Made by a program: the position numbers and the translations under genes. Shown one piece after another: positions 24,201-37,400 of a stretch of DNA of 64,000 nucleotides. Source of the DNA: Blastomussa wellsi (lineage: Eukaryota > Cnidaria > Anthozoa > Scleractinia > Plerogyridae); contig OX393568.1 in assembly GCA_947652115.1 (NCBI GenBank), positions 19,382,738 through 19,446,737 of the forward strand, given 5' to 3'. How positions within the stretch are numbered: the stretch's first letter is position 1; each line of letters opens with the position of its first letter. The notes beneath the pieces were generated by a model that searched no databases, was not told where the DNA came from, and was given only the letters and a program-made list of their open reading frames with translations.

Positions 24201-27200
24201 GAGTGCAGCTTAGTAGGAATCCCCTTACACATTGGTCATTTTCATTCTATGAGGTATGCGATGATGAAATTCTATCAAGTTATTGTTAAATTTGGTGATG
24301 TGTCACCCATTGAATCAAAACTCCTGCAAGCAGTGGGTGATAGGCTTCCGTCAATCAAAAATTTAGAAAAACCTGATATGGAAAGGATTGAGTAACATAT
24401 ACGTGCCTTTGGAGGGTTGGATTAAACAAACACCTTCCATACAATATTAGTTTTGATTGACGGAAGCCTATCACCAACTGCTTGTAAGAGTTTTGATTCA
24501 AAGGGTTGTGTTTCACTGAATTTAGTAGATCAGTAATGCATTGCCTGCATGTCAGGTAAAGTCTGCATAGAGCCTCAAGGCTGGTTCTCATTAGCGCATA
24601 AGCATAAGTACAAGCATAAGCATAACATAAGCATAAGCAAGTGAGAACACCCGCGACATAAGCATAAGCATAAGCGTAAGCAAGTGAGAACACCCGCGAC
24701 ATAAGCATAAGCATAAGCAAGTGAGAACACCCACGACATAAGCATAAGCATAAGCGTAAGCAAGTGAGAACACCCGCGACATAAGCATAAGCATAAACAT
24801 AAGCAAGTGAGAACACCCGCGACATAAGCATAAGCATAAGCATAAGCAAGTGAGAACACCCGCGGCATAAGCATAAGCATAAGAAAAACGAACATGTTTT
24901 TTTTTCTTATGTCGGCTTGTGCTTATGCTTATGTCGCAGTTTTCACAAGTGAGAACAGGGCCGACATAAGTATAAGCATAAGCATAAGCATAAGCCCAAG
25001 CCTTTCAACCAATCACATGTCACTTTGACCCAGACTTCTGCGGAAAGTATCACAAGCAAAATGTAGATGTAGATGTCAGCCATCTTTTTTTTAAACATTG
25101 AGGAGACCTGGTATCGAGTATTGCGTCAAAAAATGTATTCTGCACGTGCGTACATCCTTATGCTTGTGCCGCGGGTGTTCTCACTTGCTTTTGCTTATGC
25201 TTGTGCTTATATGCTTATGTGCTAGTGGCCAGAGCTATTATCCCATTTTCTGTAGCACGAGGTGACTAAGGAGTAGTTCTACTCCTTCCTGGATGGGATG
25301 CTAGTGCATTGCAGGATTACCCCCCAGCATTAAAATTTGCTGGTACCCTATAATTATAACACCCCTCAGGGGTGAGGAGGGGTGCAATTAGAGTAAAGTC
25401 CCTACATGTAAGTCCTGCCTGAGAACACACTGATTCTACCCAGGGCTTGGGCTAAAATTGCACAATCCGGAGTCCATCGCTCAGGCAGCCACCGTCATGG
25501 TTTGGCATTTGCAGGCCAGCGTGGCATTGACAATAAGACGCAGTATTTGCTGTTTACCCTAACAGTTCCCCCTCTTCACCCCTGAGGTACATTATGATTA
25601 TAGGGTACCAGCAAATTTAATGCTGGGGGTAATCCTGCGATGGACTAGCATCCCATCCAGGGGGGAGTAGAAATACTCGTAGTCACTTCATGCTAACTGG
25701 GATAAGCTCTGGCCTGATGGGTCACTAAAGCTCGTACAGTATGCAGACTTTATCTAACTTGCAGGCTATGCACCATTAAATTCAGTAAATTTTTTTTTCA
25801 GGAACCAGACGTTGAATTTGAAGCTGAATCTCATTTTGAGGGCAAAAACCTGCCCCAGCTATCATCTCTGATAATAAACCATCTGCGCAAGACTATCCAA
25901 AAGAAACACACCCTTCCCAGCTATAAGATCAGGTATGGCCCATTTTTTGCAGAGCTTTCACCTCAAGATGAGACCCAGGAGGTCTATGCCCACAACAGTC
26001 TGGTCACTGTCGGCAGTCTTGAGGTCACAGTTGTGGGATGTACCCGTCTACCTGAGTTGGAGAATGCAACATGGCAGTATTGTAGCTTGTCGGTGGATCT
26101 GCTTCCCTGGAGTCAACTTGCTGAGAACAAAAGAGCAATGTGGCCAACGATTGAGGTAAATTCATTTTTTTTTTAATTCCATTTCCGCTCTCTCTTAATA
26201 CTTCAGTGACCCTTGTTTGCCTTCAACTTGTTCCTACTTTGATAATTTGTATCTTAAAGGTCATTTCCTGTCCGTACTGCGCAGTCTCGGAATTGGTTTA
26301 CATTTCTGTTTTGAATTCGGTGATACGTCACACTTCGGTAACTGCGTACATGAAGTTTTTGATTCCGCCATTGCGGGTCGTTTTGTTTGGGAGTTTGCAA
26401 TGAGCTGAAACGTCGGTTTGGAATATCGTCGAGGTTCGTTTGCTCTTTATTATTGTTTTGCAAGGATATCGGGTGGTTTCTTTACATTTCATCGTGTGAG
26501 GCGTAATAAACATTGCAGGTGGAGATTGTTCAGTAAAATTATTTTTATCCTTGAATTTTTCCACTAAAAGACCAGTTCATCTCATTTACAGGGTGGGTAC
26601 TTGTTAGGGATAGAGATGCTGGTGTTTACCGGAGGGTGGGAGGTCATTTTGGAAGTTTTTAATTGTTCTACATGTATACAGCTCGCTAGGCACCAAACCA
26701 TTTCCACTTGAGAAAGTTTTTTTAATTATTAAATTTTGACAACTTTCTGACAAAGTTTTGCGGGCTTCTGTCGAGGGCCGAGATGTTTAACTGTCAAATT
26801 CACCAATCACTCTCAAGTCTCAAACTTTGAATGAACAGCAAGTTATTGCATTTTGTCGGATTGACCATTTGATAGCAGAATTTGTCAAAAGAATGATGTC
26901 AAAAAGTTGTAGCAATATAATTTTTAAGTTTGACTAACTTGTATTTCACAGATTGAGATAAGTCGTGAAAGTAACGATATTTCATTTGGTCTGACCTTGA
27001 GTAAAGACATCACTGAAAATGAACTGGGAAAAACCATTGTCATAGAGACGATAGTGGCCGACTCACCAGCCTCCGCTGTTGGGATTATGGCCAAAGATGT
27101 TCTTGTAGCAATTGATGGACACAAGATAGAATCCCTCAAACATGCTGCCAAGATGATAAAGAATAAAACCAGGTAATGCACATTAATTTTGTTTAGATTC

Positions 27201-30200
27201 ATGATGGAAATTTAGCTTCCCCTTGTGGGAGGCGCAGTGGCCTAATGGTTAGTGCGCTGGACTCTGGATCGGACGGTCCGGGTTCGAGTCCTGGCCGGGC
27301 CACTGCGTTGTGTTCTTGGGCAAGACACTTTACTCTCACAGTGCCTCTCTTCACCCAGGTGTATAAATGGGTACCGGCGAATTTACTGCTGGGGGGTAAC
27401 CCTGCGATGGACTAGCATCCCAGCCAGGGGGGAGTAGAAATACTCTCTGTCGCTTCATGCTACAGAAACCGGGATAAGCTCCGGCCTGATGGGTCACTAG
27501 GCCCGACTGCAGACTTACCTTAGCTTGTCAGTGATACAATTATTATGAAGCGAACATGAGGTGACAATAAATTAATCAATTACTATGTAAATAAATACCT
27601 TAAATTATAAAACCTCTATTAAAGAAGCTACGTCACAATATTTTGAGTTATTTTTTCCAACGAACCGAATTACCCTTAAACCGTAGGAAACCTAAAACTA
27701 ATAGTATACAAAGGAAGAAAAACACCAAAGATGTGATACTAAACCAAAAAGGAGCAAGAATGGTTGAGGATGGAGAAGATTGAGACGGATTGCAAACAAC
27801 GATTTTCAAAAATTTAGGCTAATTTTTTAAAAAAGCACAAACCTTGAGGTAGCTCCTTTAAGTAGAGCTCAGTTGTGGAACAACCTACGGCCCCCAGAAT
27901 TACGCCAAGCAACTTAAAATGTCCTGAAAATCTAGTTAAGCCCCCAGATTCCTCAATAGAGCTCTTTCGTTAACCTCTTCGTAGATTCGTTGCCACAGTT
28001 CAAAGACCACCAAGCAGAGTAACCCAGCAAGTTTGCCAAGAAAGCTCGGAGATAGACAAGGCTGGAAGTAATGTGGTTGACTTTAAGAATGTAGCGCTAA
28101 ACAACGACAGTGACTCTGATGACGATTTTGTCAATATTGTTGTTCCGCTGTTTGAACAAGTGGATGGTGAAATCACCAATTCTGCTGTGAAGGAGATGTT
28201 GTCTAGAAGCACTGAGTTGAAACAGAAAGGAGAGAAGAAAATGAAGGGCAAACGAGGTACGTTTTATGTTTCTTTTTTCAGTATTTTAAACGTAACACCA
28301 TTATTACCCATTTAACAAACAAGTTTTCACTTCTAAATGCATTTCGTCTCTGGAATCAAGATCCATTTTTATGACCGAAGGTGATTATCCAATGAGAGGT
28401 CTTGATGTAGCGCAAAGGATTTTAGTGTTTTCAGCACCTACATTGTACAAATGCTAATGCTGTTTATATGAATGGCTAACATTGGATAATAATAAATAAT
28501 AATAAATAATAAATTTGTCAAGTGTTTATGGTTCGATTGACATAGCTGTATGTGTTGAAAGTCTTGAAAGAGACTAATTTAATTTAGAAAATTTCGCATG
28601 GCGTCATGTATCGTCACTGCATGTTAACTTCTCCATTGTTAGTAGGCAAGAAGATGATTTCTAGAAGTGCAACCCCACAGAACAGCACTCCAACCACGTC
28701 TGGAACTGATCAACAAGTCGTCAGGTTATTCTGTTTAACAATAAGATTTTGAGCTCGAGGTTTCTGTCGCGTGATAGTTGGTGATGGCGAAGTTTGAATG
28801 AACCATCACAAGAGAGAAATCGAGAGCTCATAATCAAATTGTTTAAGTATGAAATATTGGACACTCAAAACTGATTACTTCACAAACGCAAAGAAGCGGC
28901 TGCCATTTTGTTGACAACCGCATAGTTCCGAAAGAAGCGATACCTCCCCCGAAAAAAGCAACAAAATTTAACGGCTGTCATAACGTCATCTTTCGTGCAC
29001 TTTTAAAAATTTAGCCTAAATTTTTTCGAAATCGTCATTTCAAATCCGTTTCAATCTTCCCCATCCTCAGCCATCCTTGTTACCTTTTTGTTTAGTATCA
29101 CTCCTTTGGTGTTTCTTAATTCCTTAGCAAACTATTATTTTTAGGTTTCCTAAATTTTAAGGGTAATTTAGGTTGTCAAAGAAATAACTCAAAAATGAGA
29201 TTGTGACGTAGCTCCTTTAACGACACGCCTTAGAAAATAGCGACTTCAAACCTTACGTCTTACAGTTAAGACACTCAAACCGTGGACACTTGACATTTAT
29301 TTTTTCATTTTTGTTGTGATTATCCAATGAGAGCTCTTGGCATACAGTAGACCAAAGGATTATTGTTTTCAGCACCTACATGTAAAAAACTAATTCTTCT
29401 GTTTATATGAATGGCTAACATTAGATAATGGCAGAAAAATGTAAAAATTAATAAATGTCAAGTGTTCACGGTTCGAGTGTCCTCACTGTAAGTAATATAC
29501 GAAGGAAGAACAGAAATAGGAAAAATAAGCGATATACGGATTGAGCAGAAGGGCACTTTCCTTTCCTGATTTCAATTCACTTTAGGGTAGAAACACGAAG
29601 ACTTAACTTCAACTCGTAAAAGATATTCGGAAATATTCCAAAATTCATTCTGTTGTTAACTTTTTGCCCCAGAGATGAGAAGTTAACTGGATTACCAACA
29701 AAAGACACAAAGCAAGAATCACCAAGAGCGACAAAGAAGGTAACCTCAGGTCAGGCAACTCCGGAATGCGACAAGCCGACTCTCCAAGCACATGGCACCA
29801 GTGCGGTGGCATCAGGAAGCAAACAGAGGAAGGTGTCATATCCAGCCCTTGCAGTTGTGGATGGACCAGACACCATGAAAACGAAGCTGGTGTCGGCGAG
29901 CAGGGTAGGTAGTGCTCTCTGTTTAACAATTATCCTGCGAATTCGCGCGAAATATCGCCTGATACTTAGCCGAGGAGGCTGTTGGCGATATTCCGCAGGA
30001 TTGAGCAGGATAATTGCTTTATTGTTCAACAAATTGTCAACGAAGCGCTTTTTACAGCTATAAAAGTTGCCGTTATGCGACACTTTGAGAGACTTCAGCA
30101 GAAATATCGTTCCTTAATGCACATGTATATCACAGAATATCTGTCAAGTACAGATGATGGATAACAATCGCTTCATGGCCATTTATGGGCAAGGTGACAA

Positions 30201-33200
30201 TTTTCGAATAACAGTGTTGGTCATCGCGCTATGCCTCTTCAAGGGGCAACGCAAGCAATACTTCATGTAGTCTGTTCCAGGTGTTCTGTTAAATCAGCGT
30301 GCTCTTCGGTGGCTCGAGGTCGTCATCGCTACTCAGAGTGCCAGAGATCAAGAGTGTCTTGAAGAAGGCAGTTTTTTGGCATCTACAATGTACGCGAATT
30401 AAAAGCAACGAAAGCTGTTTGAAGTCTCAAAACCACGAGCAACACTACACGTGAACCGTGCCGATGGCGCATAGGCTCGGTGGAATACCGCTGACCGGTG
30501 GCCAACACAAAACACATTCGTTTTTTGTCTCAGAAGTCGTCTGTACTTTCCTTGTTACGTCCGAACAGCTTTCTTAAAATGTTTTGGAGACATCGATAAC
30601 TCGCAAACGTTTGCTGGACGGTAGATATTTTTCTCACTGGCAGTTCCTTGCGCTGTTCCCCGTCTTCAATAAAGTGTCACGTGGCTCCCTTTCTCAGTTA
30701 TTTACAAGTATGGGTAGTTCAAAATTTTCATTTATAGCCGTCGCTATTTCAGTGTTTGGCACATCTTACCAATCTTAAAATCCACAGTTTTCTAAGAGGA
30801 TTTTCTGTACCGCGAATACCAAGAGATCTGACACTGTTTAAAAAGGCTCGAACAATCAAACTATTTAGTTTTTGAGAACAACTACATGTATTTCTATTCC
30901 TCAATATTCAGCTTAATATGTACCTACAGACTTATCGATGTCTTGATGTACGCGTACGATTTTTTAACCTAAATCCATCAACAGTTGAACAAAAGAACAA
31001 TTTTCACTTGAGCGTCGAAAGCACTCTTACTGATTGCTTTAAAAATCTCACGCCACCCTCACAGCAAATCAGATGTTAAACCAAAACCAACCGTGACTCG
31101 CCCGCGCCCGTTTTCCCGCGCTTTGTACCGGTTACACTTGCCGGGTACATGTATTTTTTTCGAGTTTTGATTGGCTGACTGGATTGTCTCCGTTCTTTGT
31201 GATTGGTCAGCTGGAGTGATTACTTTGGTTTTGGTTTTACGACACTCAATTGAAAATTTCACTAAGCTATCAAATGTATTTTTTTTTACTTTTAATAGAA
31301 TCCAGTCTGGAATGAAACCGTGAAGTTTGATATCATGAAGAAAGACCAGTACCTCAATCTGTGCATATGGAGCAAGTCACAAGAGAAGAACGAAAAGGAC
31401 ATTCTACTAGGAAATGTAAGTAACGAGTTAGCTATCTTGCTGAAGCCGGGGATCGGGAGACTCCGGAATGTTCGGCGAAACACGAAGTAATCCAGTTAAA
31501 ATTCGGAAAGTTTGAGATTTTTTCGAGAATGTCTCCAGAAAATTTAGGGCGATATTCGAAATTTTCGGTACGACTTTCATTTACACGTGGAACTTCTCAA
31601 ACTTCGTTTGTTACAGGTGCCCTCCCCCTCCCCCTTCCGTTATGTTTACATCCAGGATTATTAAATGCTTCCAGTTAGTTCTTTGGATAGCTTATAAAAT
31701 GCTGAGGATCGCCTGCGTTTAGTGGACTGGTCAAGTTTCAGACAAGTTTCAGTTGCTTCATGCTACAGAAACTACCTTTAAACGCTCGTTGTACCTTTCG
31801 GAACTCCAACTTTATTCTTTTTATTGCAGATAACTGTTCCCCTTATGGACATTGCACTGCATTGTTTGTCAGTCTCGTCAAAGACGCACGAAGAGTGTTA
31901 CGTCTTAGTTTCCCCGCACTCAGACAGGATCATATCAAAGTAATCAAACAATTTATTTTACGCATTCAACAGGGTATCTAATGTCAATGGAGTCTGTCCC
32001 AATCTGGGGCAGGACCCTTCCTGGACAGAGTATGGTTTCAAGACTTTCGTAGAGTTTTAAACAATCCGAAATCAGAATCGCTCATCAGTATTTATTTTGC
32101 CGACTGTCAGTCAACATTAAATCATTATCTGGACCACATGTTAGCGCTGTAGTATAAAAAACGTTGTCCTTGTCCTTAACATGAAAGCGTTTAACTTTTT
32201 GTTTTGTCCTATGCTGGGTAAGGGTTCAATCCCCCAGCGGCACCCCGGCCTATACCCAAATATGGGTCGAGCACCCCCTCCCCCACCGGGACTCTAGCAT
32301 GTTCTGGTAAACGGAGTCCCGATTAAACACAAGTTTCTGCTTGTCATGCAACGTTTGCAAGGATGTTAGAATTAACATTTTCGTAATATAGCACTTAAAT
32401 TATGCCCAAGTACTTTCGCTAATACAGAACATGTGCCTAGAACATCAAGATGATGATATCATGAAAAAGCTGAAGGGAGGCGGAAGTGTAATCGGTATTT
32501 AGCTGCAAGGACCAAACTTGAAAACGTCAGCCCGACTTTTTCAAGTTGATATTAGGCTGCGTCGAAACTAAGCCGGATAAATTTGAAAACGGCGTTTTCT
32601 CCTCGAGAGTGGATAAAATGTTTCCTATCCACATTATCCCGTTTTCAAAATGTTTCACCGTCGATTTGGAAACGCTGCTTCGCCAGAAACGCTTAAATAC
32701 ACTCTAGAGCATGCACACATTACATGAGTAACTTTATTGGACTGTTTTATTTCAGCGTTTTCAAAAAGTTTCGTTTTCGCCGTCCACACTAACACACCTA
32801 GCCAGCGTTTTCAAAATTATCCACTTTCAATAAGTTCCGTTTTCGGTGACCGAAAACACCGTTTCACTGTGGACGGAAGGCCAAGCCGGAGAAAAAAAGT
32901 TGCGTTTTCAAATTTATCCGGATTAGTGTAGCCTGCGTATAAAGGGGGTGAAGGGCGCAGTGGGAATCGGGAAAAATAATGACGGGCGAGGGGGGGATGT
33001 TGGGGGAGAGAAGGGGGACTGGGGGAGTCCCTTCTTCTCCTCAGTGTCCCTCCGCTCTACCCTGCTCCAAATTTTTTCTCTGATTCCCCTACCCCCCCCC
33101 CCCCCCCACTACGCATGCAAGGATCAGTTTGGACGTAGCCTAAAGCTTCTGGTGGTTTCAAAATAATATCACTCCTCTTTTCGCTTCAGTATACTGTCAA

Positions 33201-34446
33201 AGTAATTTTTAACAAAACTGGACCACTAGTGGTGGTTATCATGTCACGCAAATATCACACAAGTTTCACGCACGCAAGAAATAAAATCGCTTACCATTCA
33301 GTAAATTGGGTCAAGAAATTGAATATCGTAGAAGAGTAATAAATAAACAATGTGCCAAAGTTTCGGGGATGTACGTTATTCCGAACTCGAGTTATTCGGC
33401 GAAGTGTATCACTAAAAATTATAGTGTTTAGTATGGAGACGCCATGTTGGAGCCCCTCTGAGGGACTCAACATGGCGGTCGGAAACCAGTGGAAACATCT
33501 GAAGTTTATTTTGACTCTCTCAAAACGTTTCTTCTCGTTGTTAAACTTGAAAACATTCGCATAGACACTTCCCTCAGCATATCGGTTACTCAGAACTCGA
33601 ATACATAAGGCGAATCGATATTTTCGCGCACGTAACATGTTACCTAGAAACAATGCCGATGTCACGCATTGTGAAAAATCTGAAATTCAAACTGTTCTGT
33701 ATTGCAAATAAAGCCGTCTACCGAGCTGAAAACAGGCCAGCAGATATATGTTTAAAAATGACTTTTACGTGATGGACTTGAAAACTCAAAATTTTGAATT
33801 TTAGTTTTTTCTGACGTCACGTGAAAACCAAGAATTTGTTGATTTCCTTTGGTGTAAATACGTCTTTAGGCCTTTCCGGTTTTGAAGTGATACTCGCGAG
33901 ACTGCCCCTTTAATTTCCGCGTTTGTTTTTAGTCATCCATATCTTCGCAACCATCCCGGACTGAAAGAGAAGCTATGCTGTGGTGACGTCACTCTAATCT
34001 TTCGTCACACGCCGTCGCAAGAAGACTGTAATGAATCTATTGCGGAGAAGGCGGACGCGGTTAATGACTCGGAGCCAAAGGTAAGACAACAGCATTCAGA
34101 TGTACAAGGTCATCCTATAAATCCTTTCTTATTACTGCTTCAAGTCCCTCATTTGTTCGCATTTCAGGATGAGAAGATAGAAAAAGACACGTTGGAAAGG
34201 TATTGAATTCTGTTTCTTTACTTTTACTGAATTTAACGGTTTCTTTGAAGGGCCCTAGTCAGCCTCCACCGTTTCCGATGGCATCGAAATTATGGAAATT
34301 GTATGATGAAGCGCAGTCGTATTGTATTGCTGTACGTTATAGAATGGAATCGTTTAAATTTCTTTTAGCACATTTCTCAAGGGATTTCTTTCGCTTCGAC
34401 ACGCTCCGCGTAAAATGTAATACTGAAATTCTCAAATGTAAACAAT

Positions 34447-34477
<31 letters not shown>

Positions 34478-37400
34478 GAGGTGAGATAATGTATTTTCCC
34501 TCTTGTTCAGAAGAACTAGCAATCCCAAACAAGATCATTTCTGACTCTCGTCTTTTTTTTTGCTATTTCGATCATTTAATAATTCCCTGATTTCTTTCTT
34601 GCAGTTTGGAGCCCCCCAAACACCAGTTTATCTTGACTCAGTTTTATTTCCCCACAAGATGTAGTTATTGCAGCAAAAAGGTATGTGCTTTTTAATTTCC
34701 CTCAGTGGCCAATTTATACGAGCCTTGTCGCAACGAGTCTTCTCTCCAAAGCCGTTCTGTCTCCCATATGGGGGAGGGGTGAGGAGTCCCAGTCAGTTGT
34801 ATCAAAAGTAAGAGAAAGTGTGCGAGAGAAAAATATCTTCACAAATATTGTTCGCATAATCTCCTTCACTGAAGTTGCCTGTATTACGTTAGAAAAAAAG
34901 AAAACGATTTTTGATAGGTTCGGAAATTTAACTCTGCGTTGTACATTTTATGACTAAGGTATAACTCTAGAGGCAGTTTGGGCAATTAGCAAATTAGGTT
35001 TGGATGGGAAGACGCTCAAAGGTACTAGCTCTTAAAGCTATTCTGAAATCCGAGGGTAAATAAATATCCATGGACCAGATTCCATCCCCTCCCCTCCCCC
35101 CATGTACTATTCAGGGCATACTCCTCGGACATCTTGAGACGTCTCAGGATAGGACCTTTGTTGACATTCTGTCATCAGCAGCAGTATGCTTCTCGCTAGC
35201 TGATACGTTAGACACCCCAAGAAGGAATCCCCACATTTAAACACTAACTGAATTCAAATATATATAGTGAATCATGTAACGATTACGAAGCGAAGCCATT
35301 TTGTATGTTAACGAAAAAAGAGTTTGCTATTCAGCACTTGTGTGAGATTTCAAAATGATAAAAATTGTAAGCAATTGTAATTTAAAGGAGCATTGTCACG
35401 GTGATTTTGGAGGGTTCAAGTCAATTCCGTGTTAAAGTTATTGCTTATACCTTTTAAATTCGTACAAAAATGTTCCTGCAGAATTGCGAAGAAAAAATCT
35501 AGCAGGGAAATCTAGCCTGGAGATGGTTTGAAAATTTGAAAAACCATTTTTTTTTTAATTTTCAATCCACCTCCATCCTTTCCATCTGTAACAACAGACA
35601 TCGATAAATCAAATTGGTTCCAATGCAGTAATATTTGGTTTTCCTTTGAGCGAGTACATGTTTTATCTTTTTAAGTGTTTCTAAAATGGTGTGGCAATGC
35701 CCCTTTAGGCTTGCTGACAGTAAATTATTTTATTTTAATTTATAATATAGACAGGACTCTGCGCTCGCTCTGATTGGTCAAAAACCCATGTTTTATCAGA
35801 GTATAAAACATAGAAAAAAACGTGTTTTATTGTTTTTCGTCAGCTTTACTCTAGTGAAAATTCGCAAGGGATGGCGGCGAACATTTTCTATAAAGAAATT
35901 CCGGGCAAAATTCTGAGTCAAGCTGCAGATATTGTCGAAGAAGCTTCTTAGTTCGAGATGAAAGTAGAAGAAGCGAAATTAAATTGCTTCAGTTTATCGA
36001 TCGTGCGTGTTTTGTTTGTGTGTTGTTTTCACTCGCGGCGTATAAAAGCCTGCGGCTCGTGTTTTCCACATTTCCCTCGTGTTCTCAAATGCCCGTCGTG
36101 TTTTATGACAGTATAATACATGGCTTAGGCTTCTTTATTTGTTAAGTGGAAAGCAGAAAGTTACGCTTATTTCGAATAATACATATTCTGGATATGAAAA
36201 TAGTGCTCGTGAGCCATGATTTGTACTCGCCCGACGGTTTTGACACTCGCTGGGCGATCGAGCGAGCGCTTATTCACAACCCTGTTGTAAACTGATCTGT
36301 CATTCGTTATCGTTTTTGACTTTCTGTTTTCATTTTTCAGGTGTGGACCAAAGTTGCGTTCCAGTGTAGAACATGTGGTATTATTTGCCACAAGAAGTGT
36401 CTGAAGAATTGCACGAGTTACACGCACTGCGTACAGTAAGTATCACGGTTGTTTTTAATTGGAACTCAAATAGCTGATAACGTGAGAAACTGGGAGAACG
36501 AATGTTACGTAATATAATAAACACGTCTGTGGTTTAGTCTGATTAGGATCTGACAAGACAGTTATTATGAAACGTTTCTTGCGTCTCTTGAACAGTGCAA
36601 CAAAATCGACGACCGGATGGTTTTCAAGAGAGCAGTCGACATCAGTGAACAACGAGATAGGGGATAAAGAACAAGGAAGCAACGGGATAGGGGATAAACA
36701 ACAACAAAGCAAAGATACCAAGGAATCGAGCAGTGAAAGTGTACATAGCCTCGCGGGGGCTTCGAGCGAATCAGAACCCGAATGGTTCGCTGCCAAAAGC
36801 GACAGATCATCAGATGAAGAAGACAAGGAACAAGCGGGGAGGTGTGATCAAACGAATATGGCTGCTGAGGTGAGGGCAAATAGTTGAAATCAAATAGGCG
36901 CTAAATTAATAGTGGATGAGGCCGCAGGCCGCATCGGCTATCACTTCAGAAAGTGAGAAGGAATTTCAGTATAATTTCTCACTAACCAAAGTCTAATTGA
37001 AGTATAATTAAGTATAATGAAGGATAATTAATCTCCACTCATTCCGAGCTCACCCGAGCTCGTAGACTACCGGCTGATGGTATACGAGTAGCTCCACGAA
37101 TCAGATTGTTTCATTTCTAATAGCATACTAGCAAATTTGTACTAGCGAGTTTTATAGCTTAATGATAAAAAAGATGTGCATGTTAGTAGCCTAGAATGGA
37201 AAGAGGCACTTCTTTTATGGTCTTCCATGGTACCTGTGACGTCATCAATTTTGAGATTCAATCAAGGCCAGAATTTGCTCCAATCCGAATGATCTGAGAC
37301 GTTGTTGAGAATGAGAACTCTAGACAACTTACTTGTATTTCGTACGCTTATTTACTTTCGAAACGAGATCAAACGAGGAGACAAACGCACGTCCCAAAAA

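Noticed and set aside
24355..24895. Three minus-strand Leu/Cys/Tyr/Ala-repeat ORFs that look like membrane or collagen-like peptides
   Set aside because: Produced by the CATAAG minisatellite inside a TIR element, in an intron of PDZD8.
27236..27310. Possible functional tRNA gene with A and B boxes
   Set aside because: The acceptor stem does not close, the sequence continues into a SINE body, and fragments recur elsewhere in the window.
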